This document shows positions 1-7,423 of a stretch of DNA of 36,646 nucleotides, piece after piece (the stretch's first letter is position 1; the number at the start of each line of letters is the position of its first letter). The notes beneath the pieces are model-generated. The model had not been told where the DNA came from and did not search any database. It saw only the letters and a program-made list of their open reading frames with translations. The DNA comes from Devosia insulae DS-56. Lineage in GTDB: Bacteria; Pseudomonadota; Alphaproteobacteria; Rhizobiales; Devosiaceae. Made by a program: the position numbers and the translations under genes. The DNA is taken from the NCBI RefSeq assembly GCF_000970465.2, contig NZ_LAJE02000278.1:1-36646 (forward strand), read 5' to 3'.

Positions 1-47
1 GGACAGGGGTGGGGGTCAGCTCCCACCGGCTCCTAAGAGAGACCGAT

Positions 48-1133
48 CTACGCCGCCACCCTCGGCACCGGCCCGACGTACAGCGATTTCGGCCGGATCA
101 GCCGGCCGTTCGCGGCCTCTTCCCTGGCGTGGGCGATCCAGCCGCCGATGCGGCTGGCGGCAAAGATCGCGGTGAACGCCGAGCGCGGGAAACCGAGCGT
201 TTCGAGCAGCAGCGCCGGGTAGAACTCGACATTGGTCGCGAGCACCCGGTCGGGCTTGTGGCGCTTCAGCGCCGCCAGCGCCACCGCCTCGACCTGCTGG
301 GCCAACTCGACGCGGGTGGTATCGACCGCGCCGGACCGGGTCAGCCGCTCAAGCGCGGCCTTCAACACATCGGCACGAGGATCGCGCACCCGGTAGATGC
401 GATGGCCAAAGCCCATCAGGCGCCGGCCGTTTGCCAGCTCGTTCTCGATCCAGGCCGCGGCCTTGTCGGCAGTGCCGATGGCGTCGAGCATGTCGAGAAC
501 GGGCCCGAGCGCGCCGCCATGCCGCGGGCCCTTCAAGGCGCCCAAGGCCGCCAGTGCTGATGAGTTGAGACCGGCGAGAGTCGAGGCCACCACACGGGCC
601 GCAAAGGTCGAGGCGTTCAGCCCGTGGTCGACTACGGTGACGAGGTAGCTGTCGAGCGCCGCGGCGGGCGCCGGATCGGCGGCCACGTCGCCGAGCATGC
701 TCAGCATATCGGCGGCGTGGCCAAGGCCGAGCTGCGGCGCGCGCGGGCGCTTGCCGGCCTGCAGCCGGATCGCCGCCGGCAGGGCGACGGCAGGAGCCGC
801 GGTCAGCAGCAGCGCCGTTTCCAGATCAGTGTCGTCGGGCAGCCGCGCCATCACGGCGCGAACGCCATCGTAGACCGGCAGCTCGGCCAGCAGCGACTGT
901 TCGCGTTCAACGACGCGGTACACGGCCGCCCTGGCGTTCGCCAGCGGCGTGGTCAGATCCTCGGGCAGGTCGGCAAAGAAGCCATCCCAGAGCAGCGCCA
1001 GCACCTGCTCGTAGCTCGCGTATCCGGTCAGCGCGTCGAGCGGCTGGCCACGGATGATCAGCCGACCCGCCAGCCCATCCACATCCGAGAGGATGGTTTC
1101 TGCGGCGACAACGTCTTCGAGTCCATTGCTCAT
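48..1133 (-). CDS. citrate synthase family protein (short type, possible catalytic Asp-to-Glu)
   Basis: A 361-residue citrate synthase/methylcitrate synthase family protein, predicted cytoplasmic, condensing an acyl-CoA (normally acetyl-CoA) with oxaloacetate. The three active-site histidine motifs are visible: VVDHGLNAS (His170), KGPRHGG (His205) and the signature GFGHRIYRVRDPR (His244). The motif that normally reads NVDF, holding the catalytic base Asp, reads NVEFY here (Glu303). It is shorter than hexameric type II citrate synthases (about 430 residues), in line with the short type I/2-methylcitrate synthase group. I chose ATG 1133 rather than ATG 1157 because AAGGAGG lies 6 nt upstream (1139-1145) and the family start fits. 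It is divergent from a second citrate synthase starting at 1222, with an 88-bp shared control region. Family is certain; whether the substrate is acetyl- or propionyl-CoA cannot be told from sequence alone. Confidence 0.9.
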   Translation of the reverse strand: MSNGLEDVVAAETILSDVDGLAGRLIIRGQPLDALTGYASYEQVLALLWDGFFADLPEDLTTPLANARAAVYRVVEREQSLLAELPVYDGVRAVMARLPDDTDLETALLLTAAPAVALPAAIRLQAGKRPRAPQLGLGHAADMLSMLGDVAADPAPAAALDSYLVTVVDHGLNASTFAARVVASTLAGLNSSALAALGALKGPRHGGALGPVLDMLDAIGTADKAAAWIENELANGRRLMGFGHRIYRVRDPRADVLKAALERLTRSGAVDTTRVELAQQVEAVALAALKRHKPDRVLATNVEFYPALLLETLGFPRSAFTAIFAASRIGGWIAHAREEAANGRLIRPKSLYVGPVPRVAA

Positions 1134-1141
1134 CTGAGCCT

Positions 1142-1207
1142 CCTTGGCTGTTTGCAAACCAAGGTAGGCACGCTAACATTGACGTCAATCTTGATCATAT
1201 TGATCAA
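1142..1207. promoter_or_regulatory. palindrome cluster in divergent citrate synthase promoter region
   Basis: Three perfect dyads are crowded between the two divergent start codons. They are GTTTGCAAAC (1150-1159, nested inside CCTTGG/CCAAGG arms at 1142-1147 and 1159-1164), ATTGACGTCAAT (1178-1189) and TTGATCA-TAT-TGATCAA (1191-1207). The first overlaps the leader and ribosome-binding site of the minus-strand gene. The last ends 14 nt before the plus-strand ATG. Dyads of this kind are typical operators for dimeric DNA-binding proteins. The plus-strand gene itself encodes an HTH domain, so autoregulation is a plausible inference. Which protein binds here is not shown by the sequence. Confidence 0.6.
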
Positions 1208-1221
1208 CGTCTGAGGTCAAC

Positions 1222-2358
1222 ATGTGGCTTAGCGCAACGGAGGCATTGGCGCGGCTCGGCTCAAAGCCGCAGTCGCTCTATGCGAGCGTCAGCCGGGGCC
1301 GCATCCGGGCGAAACCGGATCCGGCGGATACGCGGCGGAGCCTCTATCGCGAGGAAGACGTAGACCGGCTGGCTGCGCGGGCACGCGGCCGGCGGAGTTC
1401 TGCCACGGTGGCCTCGGAGGCGATCAGCTGGGGCGACCCGGTGCTGCCGTCGGCCATCTCCACGGTCAGTGGCGGGCGGCTCTATTATCGTGGCGTGGAT
1501 GCGATCGAACTGGCGACCACAGCGACGCTCGAGGATGTCGCCACCCTGTTATGGGACGGGCCGTGGAGCTTGCCGGCAAGCGCGCCTGGGCCCGTCGCCG
1601 CGACACCGATGGCTGCGGCTTTCGCAGCGCTGGCGGAGCGAGCGGTTTTGGGTGTTCCGAGTTCGGGCCTCGGGCCATGGCAGTTACGCGGCGAGGCGGC
1701 GGGCGTGCTCGGATGTGTCGCAGACGCCATGCTGGGCGCCGGCGCCGGCCCGCTGCACGTTCGCCTGGCCGACAGTCTGGGGCGCCCCCGCGCGGCGGAG
1801 GTCCTGCGGCGCACCATGGTGCTGCTGGCCGATCACGAGCTCAATCCCTCGACCTTCGCAGCGCGGGTCGCCGTCTCCACCGGCGCATCGCTACCGGCCG
1901 GCGCGCTGGCCGGGCTTGCCACCTTCACCGGCCCGCGGCATGGCACTGCCGCTGCGGCGGTCCTGGCACTGGCGCTCGACATCGGCCCCCACGCCGACCG
2001 GCCGGGCGACGGTTTGCGCGAATGGCTGGGAGAAGGGCGGGTTATCCCCGGCTTCGGCCACCGGCTCTATCCGCGCGGCGACCTCCGCGCCGAGGCGCTG
2101 CTGGCGGCGATCGAGGTGCCCGCATCGTTCCGCAGGCTGGCGCTGACCGCCGAGGCGCTGCTGGGTGATCGGCCCAATGTGGATTACGCGCTGGCGGCGG
2201 TGAGCGCCGCCTATGACTTGCCGCCGCATGCCCCGGCCACCATCTTTGCGCTGGCCCGCACTGTAGGGTGGCTGGCGCATATGCTGGAGCAGGTGGCGAG
2301 CGGCCAGTTGATCCGCCCGCGCGCCCGCTATGTCGGGCCGGCCGTCGAGGCGACCTGA
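1222..2358 (+). CDS. citrate synthase with N-terminal helix-turn-helix domain
   Basis: A 378-residue protein with two parts. Residues 1 to about 50 form a MerR/excisionase-like helix-turn-helix: a WLSATEALARLG helix, then a recognition-helix-like SLYASVSRGRI and a REEDVDRL helix. Residues about 62-378 are a citrate synthase fold with HELNPSTF (His205), TGPRHG (His240), GFGHRLYPRGD (His280) and NVDYA (Asp321), so all catalytic residues are present. ATG 1222 is preceded by GAGG at 1213-1216. HTH-linked citrate synthases of this kind occur in rhizobia and relatives beside a plain paralogue, as here. Enzyme chemistry is well supported. A second role as a metabolite-sensing regulator of the divergent promoter is inference from the HTH and the palindromes upstream. 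The two proteins could also form a mixed oligomer. Confidence 0.88.
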   Translation: MWLSATEALARLGSKPQSLYASVSRGRIRAKPDPADTRRSLYREEDVDRLAARARGRRSSATVASEAISWGDPVLPSAISTVSGGRLYYRGVDAIELATTATLEDVATLLWDGPWSLPASAPGPVAATPMAAAFAALAERAVLGVPSSGLGPWQLRGEAAGVLGCVADAMLGAGAGPLHVRLADSLGRPRAAEVLRRTMVLLADHELNPSTFAARVAVSTGASLPAGALAGLATFTGPRHGTAAAAVLALALDIGPHADRPGDGLREWLGEGRVIPGFGHRLYPRGDLRAEALLAAIEVPASFRRLALTAEALLGDRPNVDYALAAVSAAYDLPPHAPATIFALARTVGWLAHMLEQVASGQLIRPRARYVGPAVEAT

Positions 2359-2433
2359 GGCCCTCCGGCTGATGCAGCCGCAGCACACAGTAGTGCCGCA
2401 TTGCGGGCATACCCGTCATTACGGGTAGGTTGA

Positions 2434-2461
2434 CTTGCCCTTTGCCGCGGGCGCCCTATTT
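2434..2461 (+). promoter_or_regulatory. sigma-32-type heat-shock promoter for lon
   Basis: CTTG at 2434-2437 is followed after exactly 17 nt by CCTATTT at 2455-2461. This fits the known alphaproteobacterial heat-shock promoter consensus CTTG-N17/18-CYTATNT. It lies about 110 nt upstream of the lon ATG. lon is a classic heat-shock gene, which supports the call. Use of the promoter is inferred, not shown. Confidence 0.7.
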
Positions 2462-2572
2462 AATCAGCAGAATCAGGCTCGCCGCCCATCGTGGGGACCG
2501 GCCCGATTGCTAGACGGGCGCGGGCTCGCCCATCCTCCCGAAACGAGCCCTGCGCCCAGGAAAGGACCAAAT

Positions 2573-5014
2573 ATGTCGGACGTTACCCAAGGCGGCGCCG
2601 GATTCGATCGCGATCGGGTTTACCCCGTGCTGCCGCTACGCGATATCGTTGTCTTTCCGGGCATGATCGTGCCGCTGTTCGTCGGCCGCGAAAAGTCGGT
2701 GAAGGCGCTCGAAGAAGTGATGCGCGACGATAAGCACATTCTCGTCGTCACCCAGAAGAATGCCCAGGATGACGATCCGTCGCCTGATGAGATTTATGCC
2801 ACCGGCACCATCGCCTCCGTACTGCAGCTGCTGAAGCTGCCCGATGGCACCGTCAAGGTGCTGGTCGAAGGCCTGCGCCGGGCAAAGATCGACCAGTACC
2901 TGCAGACCGTCGACTACTTCGAAGCAGAAGCGACGACCCTGCCGGAGCCGGCGGAAGACGAGACCGAGCTCGAGGCGCTGGCGCGTTCCGCGCAGTCCGA
3001 GTTCGAGAACTACGTCAAGCTCAACAAGAAGATCTCGGCCGAGGTGGTCAACGCCGTCAGCCAGATCACCAACCATTCGAAGCTTGCCGACACCATCGCC
3101 AGCCACCTGGTGATCAAGATCGAGCAGAAGGAAGAGCTGCTGGGCACCGTTTCGGTGGCCGAGCGGCTGCAGAAGATTCTTGGCCTGATGGAAGGCGAGA
3201 TCGGTGTCCTGCAGGTCGAGAAGCGCATCCGCTCCCGCGTCAAGCGGCAGATGGAGAAGACGCAGCGCGAGTACTATCTCAACGAGCAGATGAAGGCGAT
3301 CCAGCGCGAGCTGGGCGACGGCGAGGAAGGCAGCAACGAGCTGACCGAGCTCGAAGAGAAGATCAAGAAGACCAAACTGTCGAAGGAAGCCCGGATCAAG
3401 GCCGATGGTGAGCTGAAGAAGCTCAAGACCATGAGCCCGATGTCGGCTGAAGCGACGGTGGTCCGCAACTATCTCGACTGGCTGCTGACGCTGCCGTGGG
3501 GCAAGAAGAGCAAGGTCAAGCGCGACCTGGTCTATGGGGAGCAGGTGCTGGACGAGGATCACTATGGCCTCGAGAAGGTCAAGGAGCGCATCCTCGAGTA
3601 CCTCGCGGTGCAGTCGCGCACCGGCAAGCTGAAGGGTCCGATCCTCTGCCTCGTCGGCCCTCCGGGCGTCGGCAAGACCTCGCTGGGCAAGTCGATCGCC
3701 AAGGCGACCGGCCGTGAGTTCATCCGCATGGCGCTCGGTGGCGTCCGGGACGAGGCCGAGATCCGTGGCCATCGCCGGACCTATATCGGCTCCATGCCGG
3801 GCAAGGTGATCCAGTCGCTGAAGAAGGCGGGCAAGAACAATCCGCTGTTCCTGCTCGACGAGATCGACAAGATGGGCCAGGACTTCCGTGGCGATCCGTC
3901 CTCGGCGCTGCTCGAAGTGCTCGATCCGGAGCAGAACAATACGTTCGCCGACCACTACCTCGAGGTCGATTTCGACCTCTCGGACGTGATGTTCGTCACC
4001 ACCTCGAACACGCTCAACATCCCCGGCCCGCTGATGGACCGCATGGAGATCATTCGCCTCTCGGGTTACACCGAAGAGGAGAAGTTCGAGATCGCCCGGC
4101 GCCACCTGATCCCGGAGACGCTGAAGGAGAACGGCCTGCAGACCAAGGAATTCGTCATCGACGATGACCAACTGATGGCCGTGGTCCGCAACTACACGCG
4201 TGAAGCCGGTGTGCGTAACCTGAAGCGTGAGCTCAGTAAGCTGATGCGCAAGGCGGTGCGTGACATCCTGGTCAAGAAGTCGACCAAGGTCGTCGTCACT
4301 CCGGAGCTGCTCGAGGAATATCTCGGGCCGGCATTCTTCCGGAACGACAAGATCGATGCCGAGCCGCAGGTCGGCGTGGTGACGGGGCTTGCCTGGACTT
4401 CGGTCGGGGGCGAGATCCTGACGATCGAAGGCGTGATGACGCACGGCAAGGGTCGCATGACGGTGACGGGCAACCTCAAGGAAGTGATGAAGGAATCCAT
4501 CACTGCCGCATCGGGTTACGTCCGCTCGCGGGCTGTCGATCTCGGCATCAAGCCGCCGCTGTTCGATACGCGCGACATCCACCTGCACTTGCCGGAAGGC
4601 GCGACGCCGAAGGATGGCCCGTCGGCCGGTATCGGCATGGCCACGACGATCGTCTCGCTGATGACCGGCATTCCGGTGCGGCATGACATCGCCATGACCG
4701 GCGAAGTGACGCTACGCGGCCGTGTCCTGCCCATTGGCGGGCTCAAGGAAAAGCTCCTTGCCGCGCTCCGCTCGGGCATCAAGACCGTGCTCATCCCCGA
4801 GGAGAACACGCGGGATCTCAAGGAGATCCCGAAGAACGTGACCGAGGGCATGGAGATCATCCCGGTGAGCCGGATGGACGAGGTGCTGAGCCGCGCCCTG
4901 ATCCGGCAGCCCGAGCCGATCGAGTGGAAGTATGACGACGACAAGCCGGCCGCGGTGCCGGTGGTCGAGAGCTCGGTCGACGGCGACGAGAGCGGCGCGA
5001 GCCTGCCGCACTGA
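2573..5014 (+). CDS. lon: ATP-dependent Lon protease
   Basis: Lon (La) degrades misfolded and selected regulatory proteins in the cytoplasm. The 813-residue product has the full LonA layout: N-terminal substrate-binding LON domain (from [15 protein letters not shown]), central coiled region, AAA+ module with Walker A GPPGVGKT (362-369) and Walker B FLLDEID (Asp429), and C-terminal protease domain. The Ser-Lys dyad is visible as DGPSAGIGM (Ser684) and GGLKEKLL (Lys727), with the same 43-residue spacing as E. coli Ser679/Lys722. An upstream in-frame ATG at 2435 exists, but ATG 2573 has an AGGAAAGGA ribosome-binding site (2558-2566) and gives the conserved N-terminus. The upstream start would also fall inside the predicted promoter. 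A heat-shock-type promoter precedes it and a strong terminator follows. The acidic C-terminal tail after [10 protein letters not shown] is lineage-specific. Confidence 0.98.
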   Translation: MSDVTQGGAGFDRDRVYPVLPLRDIVVFPGMIVPLFVGREKSVKALEEVMRDDKHILVVTQKNAQDDDPSPDEIYATGTIASVLQLLKLPDGTVKVLVEGLRRAKIDQYLQTVDYFEAEATTLPEPAEDETELEALARSAQSEFENYVKLNKKISAEVVNAVSQITNHSKLADTIASHLVIKIEQKEELLGTVSVAERLQKILGLMEGEIGVLQVEKRIRSRVKRQMEKTQREYYLNEQMKAIQRELGDGEEGSNELTELEEKIKKTKLSKEARIKADGELKKLKTMSPMSAEATVVRNYLDWLLTLPWGKKSKVKRDLVYGEQVLDEDHYGLEKVKERILEYLAVQSRTGKLKGPILCLVGPPGVGKTSLGKSIAKATGREFIRMALGGVRDEAEIRGHRRTYIGSMPGKVIQSLKKAGKNNPLFLLDEIDKMGQDFRGDPSSALLEVLDPEQNNTFADHYLEVDFDLSDVMFVTTSNTLNIPGPLMDRMEIIRLSGYTEEEKFEIARRHLIPETLKENGLQTKEFVIDDDQLMAVVRNYTREAGVRNLKRELSKLMRKAVRDILVKKSTKVVVTPELLEEYLGPAFFRNDKIDAEPQVGVVTGLAWTSVGGEILTIEGVMTHGKGRMTVTGNLKEVMKESITAASGYVRSRAVDLGIKPPLFDTRDIHLHLPEGATPKDGPSAGIGMATTIVSLMTGIPVRHDIAMTGEVTLRGRVLPIGGLKEKLLAALRSGIKTVLIPEENTRDLKEIPKNVTEGMEIIPVSRMDEVLSRALIRQPEPIEWKYDDDKPAAVPVVESSVDGDESGASLPH

Positions 5015-5042
5015 GCCGGTCTTTGATCGATGAAACTGGAAG

Positions 5043-5069
5043 CGGCGCCCTCGGGCGCCGTTTTCGTTT
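5043..5069 (+). terminator. rho-independent terminator after lon
   Basis: A perfect 8-bp stem, CGGCGCCC (5043-5050) with GGGCGCCG (5053-5060), has a 2-nt apex and is followed by TTTTCGTTT. It lies 28 nt after the lon stop and isolates lon from the next gene. Confidence 0.9.
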
Positions 5070-5165
5070 GTGCGCCGCGGAGTTAGGGCAAAGGTTCAGG
5101 TAGTTTGCCACGAAATCTTCACGGACGTCCGACTAGCTGCAGCTTGGACAGCGCTGGAGAAACAA

Positions 5166-6143
5166 ATGCGAAGCACATGGGCTTTGGGGATCGCGACGCT
5201 ATTGGCGGCCGTCATCTCGTTGGTAGGATCGTCGTTCGCCCAGGACACGCGGACCGAGACGGTGAAGTTCAAGCGCGGCGCGAGCAGCACGTCGATCGAG
5301 GACAGCATCGCCGGCTACGAGAGCGTGAGCTACATTGTGGGCGTCAGCGCCGGGCAGCGGATGAGCGTCGAGCTCGATACCGACAATACCAGCAACTATT
5401 TCAACATCACGGCACCAGGAGCGTCGGCGGCGCTGTTCATCGGCTCGACCTCGGGCACCAGTACATCGTTCGTCATTCCGTCGAGCGGCGACTACAAGGT
5501 CGACGTCTACCTGATGCGAAATGCGGCGCGCCGGGGCGAGGCGGCGAATTACGACCTGACTATCGCCGTCGAGGGCAAGGCAGCCGCGCAGGCGCCGAGC
5601 AAGCCGACGCCCAGCAAGCCGGCTCCCGACTTTGCCGATGGCCTCGCCGGCGGACCGGACTTCTGGCAGGTGCATGGCCTCGGGCGCGGTGACACGCTGA
5701 ACGTGCGCGCCTCGGCCGCGTCTGGAGCGTCGGTGCTGGGTGTGCTCGACGAGGGCGACGTGATCCGCAACCTCGGCTGCAAGATGAACGGCTCAACCCG
5801 CTGGTGCCGCGTCGAAGATCAGACCGGCCTCAACGGTTGGGTCTCCGGCAAGTACCTGCACGAGTCGACCCGGGCGCCGGGCCCGTCGCGCCCGGTAACC
5901 CCGCCGCCGACTAGCCAGCCGCCGGTCAGCTCCGACGATGGCGTGCCTGTGGCGATGATGCCGCGCTACTGCACGGGCGAAGCCTCGGCGCAGTTCGGCG
6001 TGCGCCCGCAGGACATCACCACCAACGTGGCGTTCAAGAGCGGCAAGCTCTACGTCTCGCAGTGCTGGTTCGACGGCCCTGATGGTACGACGTTCTTCAA
6101 CTGCTATTTCAAGGCGGACGGCACCTTCATCGCCGTGAACTGA
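5166..6143 (+). CDS. exported SH3-domain protein with PPC-like N-terminal domain
   Basis: A 325-residue predicted secreted or periplasmic protein. Residues 1 to about 25 form a Sec signal peptide (hydrophobic TLLAAVISLVG, likely cleavage after SSFA). Residues about 27-137 resemble a bacterial pre-peptidase/lysozyme-inhibitor-like beta domain (FKRGASSTSIEDSI, then GDYKVDVYLMRNAARRGE). A Pro/Lys linker (about 139-156) leads to a bacterial SH3 domain at about 165-235 (LNVRASAASGASVLGVL, then WCRVEDQTGLNGWVSGKYL). A second Pro-rich linker precedes a C-terminal domain (259-325) with three cysteines (269, 300, 313). SH3 domains of this type usually bind peptidoglycan or peptides, so a cell-wall role is inferred; no enzyme residues are visible. 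ATG 5166 is chosen over 5070 because GGAGA (5156-5160) precedes it and it starts the signal peptide. The gene stands between two terminators as a single unit. Confidence 0.75.
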   Translation: MRSTWALGIATLLAAVISLVGSSFAQDTRTETVKFKRGASSTSIEDSIAGYESVSYIVGVSAGQRMSVELDTDNTSNYFNITAPGASAALFIGSTSGTSTSFVIPSSGDYKVDVYLMRNAARRGEAANYDLTIAVEGKAAAQAPSKPTPSKPAPDFADGLAGGPDFWQVHGLGRGDTLNVRASAASGASVLGVLDEGDVIRNLGCKMNGSTRWCRVEDQTGLNGWVSGKYLHESTRAPGPSRPVTPPPTSQPPVSSDDGVPVAMMPRYCTGEASAQFGVRPQDITTNVAFKSGKLYVSQCWFDGPDGTTFFNCYFKADGTFIAVN

Positions 6144-6166
6144 CCGCAGGGCTTCACACGAACAAG

Positions 6167-6189
6167 CGGCGCCCGTGCGGGCGCCGTTT
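6167..6189 (+). terminator. terminator after the SH3-domain gene
   Basis: A perfect 9-bp stem, CGGCGCCCG (6167-6175) with CGGGCGCCG (6178-6186), is followed by only three Ts. It is close in sequence to the lon terminator stem. It is a probable but weaker intrinsic terminator. Confidence 0.7.
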
Positions 6190-6310
6190 CCATACCCTTC
6201 TCACCAGCCCGACGGTGCCCGGGGCGCTTCGCAATCATGCGGCAACCGATATCTGCTTTGGCTCGCCGCGCCGATTGGGCAGGACAGCGCTAACCGAGGA
6301 CACCGGCCAG

Positions 6311-7213
6311 ATGACTTTCACCAGGCGATCGCTCACTTGCCTGGTCGCCGCGGGCGCGATCGTTGGTGGTCTGGCACTGTGCGCCGCCTGGGCGGGCGAT
6401 GCCCTGGCGCGGCGGCCGTCCAAAGCAGAGGCGGTTATTCCGGTCTATCTGTCCTCCAAGCGCCCCTTGGTGATGATGCGGATCGGCGATCATCCGCCGG
6501 CGCCGGTGGTGTTCGATACCGGCACCAACGACAACATCCTCGACACCGCCTATGCAGAACCGTTCGAGCTGCCGCGCATCGGTCCGTCGACGTCGATAGA
6601 CGGCAACACCGGCATTCCGGTGCCGGGCTACCAGACGCGCCTCGTCGGCGTGCGGCTTGGCGGCGCGCCGATTGTCGACGGACCGGCCAATGTCTTCGAT
6701 TACCGCAGCACCGACGAGGTCGGCATCTTCGGGCCCAACAGCTTCCCGGGAAAGCTGGTGCTGCTGGATTTTCGGAATGCCGAGTTGCGCATCCTGCCGG
6801 CAACGGCAATCGCGTCGATGCAGGGCCCCGGCATGCCGTATCTCGGCGAAGGCGCCGCTGGTTTACCGTCCATACCCATTGTGCTGCCGGGCGGAACGGT
6901 CGACGCCATATTGGATAGCGGCAATGATTCCGCGTTGATGCTGCCGCTGGACCTGGCCGACAAGCTCGGCGTCGGCGGCACCCTGAAAGAGATCGGCAGG
7001 GTGGTGTCGGCGTCGGGCAGTCAGCCGGTCTACGAGGCGCAGGTCACCGGCGACATCAAGATCGGACCGGTCACCCTGAACAACCCAATGGTCAGGTTCT
7101 TCAAGGCCGGGCGGCCGCTGGTCGGCCTGCCCGTGCTGCTGCAGATGACGCTGGCGTTCGATCCGAGTAATGGCCGCAGCTGGGTGATCGAGGCGCACGG
7201 GGCCGCCGACTAG
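6311..7213 (+). CDS. exported retropepsin-like aspartic protease family protein, two lobes
   Basis: A 300-residue protein with an N-terminal hydrophobic signal (LTCLVAAGAIVGGLALCAA) and two retropepsin-type lobes. The first active-site triad motif is VVFDTGTND (Asp69-Thr-Gly) and the second is AILDSGNDSAL (Asp202-Ser-Gly). Having both D[T/S]G motifs in one chain suggests an intramolecular two-lobed active site, as in pepsins, rather than the homodimer used by single-lobe retropepsins. Bacterial members of this family are poorly characterised; likely location is periplasm or inner-membrane face. ATG 6311 is chosen because GAGGA (6296-6300) lies upstream and the signal sequence follows directly; an earlier in-frame ATG at 6215 gives a non-conserved leader. 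The substrate is unknown. Family call is solid, activity is inferred. Confidence 0.75.
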   Translation: MTFTRRSLTCLVAAGAIVGGLALCAAWAGDALARRPSKAEAVIPVYLSSKRPLVMMRIGDHPPAPVVFDTGTNDNILDTAYAEPFELPRIGPSTSIDGNTGIPVPGYQTRLVGVRLGGAPIVDGPANVFDYRSTDEVGIFGPNSFPGKLVLLDFRNAELRILPATAIASMQGPGMPYLGEGAAGLPSIPIVLPGGTVDAILDSGNDSALMLPLDLADKLGVGGTLKEIGRVVSASGSQPVYEAQVTGDIKIGPVTLNNPMVRFFKAGRPLVGLPVLLQMTLAFDPSNGRSWVIEAHGAAD

Positions 7214-7353
7214 CTGTTCATCCCTCGCCAGTTTGCCTCACGTCCTTCACGCACTCTCGCTCTGGTGTAACGCCCGCGTGATCACCACTTAGAGCGAATT
7301 GCGCTTTCGAAGCGGCAAGGTCTGCAGCTTCTCCGGAGAGCGCTTCTGGCATT

Positions 7354-7373
7354 TCGTTTGCAACGCCAAACGA
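7354..7373. promoter_or_regulatory. inverted repeat upstream of the Tet-family transporter
   Basis: TCGTTTG (7354-7360) and CAAACGA (7367-7373) form a perfect 7-bp dyad with a 6-nt spacer, about 50 nt upstream of the TTG start at 7424. Size and position fit an operator. No regulator gene of the TetR type lies beside it. Confidence 0.35.
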
Positions 7374-7423
7374 GAACGAATATAGAACACGCCCCGCGTG
7401 TCAGCCGGCTGGAGGGCCCTGAA

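Noticed and set aside
2435-2572. Upstream ATG of lon giving a 46-residue N-terminal extension
   Set aside because: The extension is not Lon-like, lacks a ribosome-binding site, and overlaps the predicted heat-shock promoter; ATG 2573 has a strong site.
2636-4684. Long open frame of 682 codons on the minus strand opposite lon
   Set aside because: It is antisense to a perfect lon gene, lacks any recognisable domain and has the odd His/Leu/Asp-rich composition typical of frames opposite GC-rich genes.
5043-6189. Two near-identical GC hairpins (5043-5060 and 6167-6186) as a possible mobile-element boundary
   Set aside because: Each sits directly after a stop codon and is followed by Ts, so both are better explained as terminators; no flanking duplication was seen.
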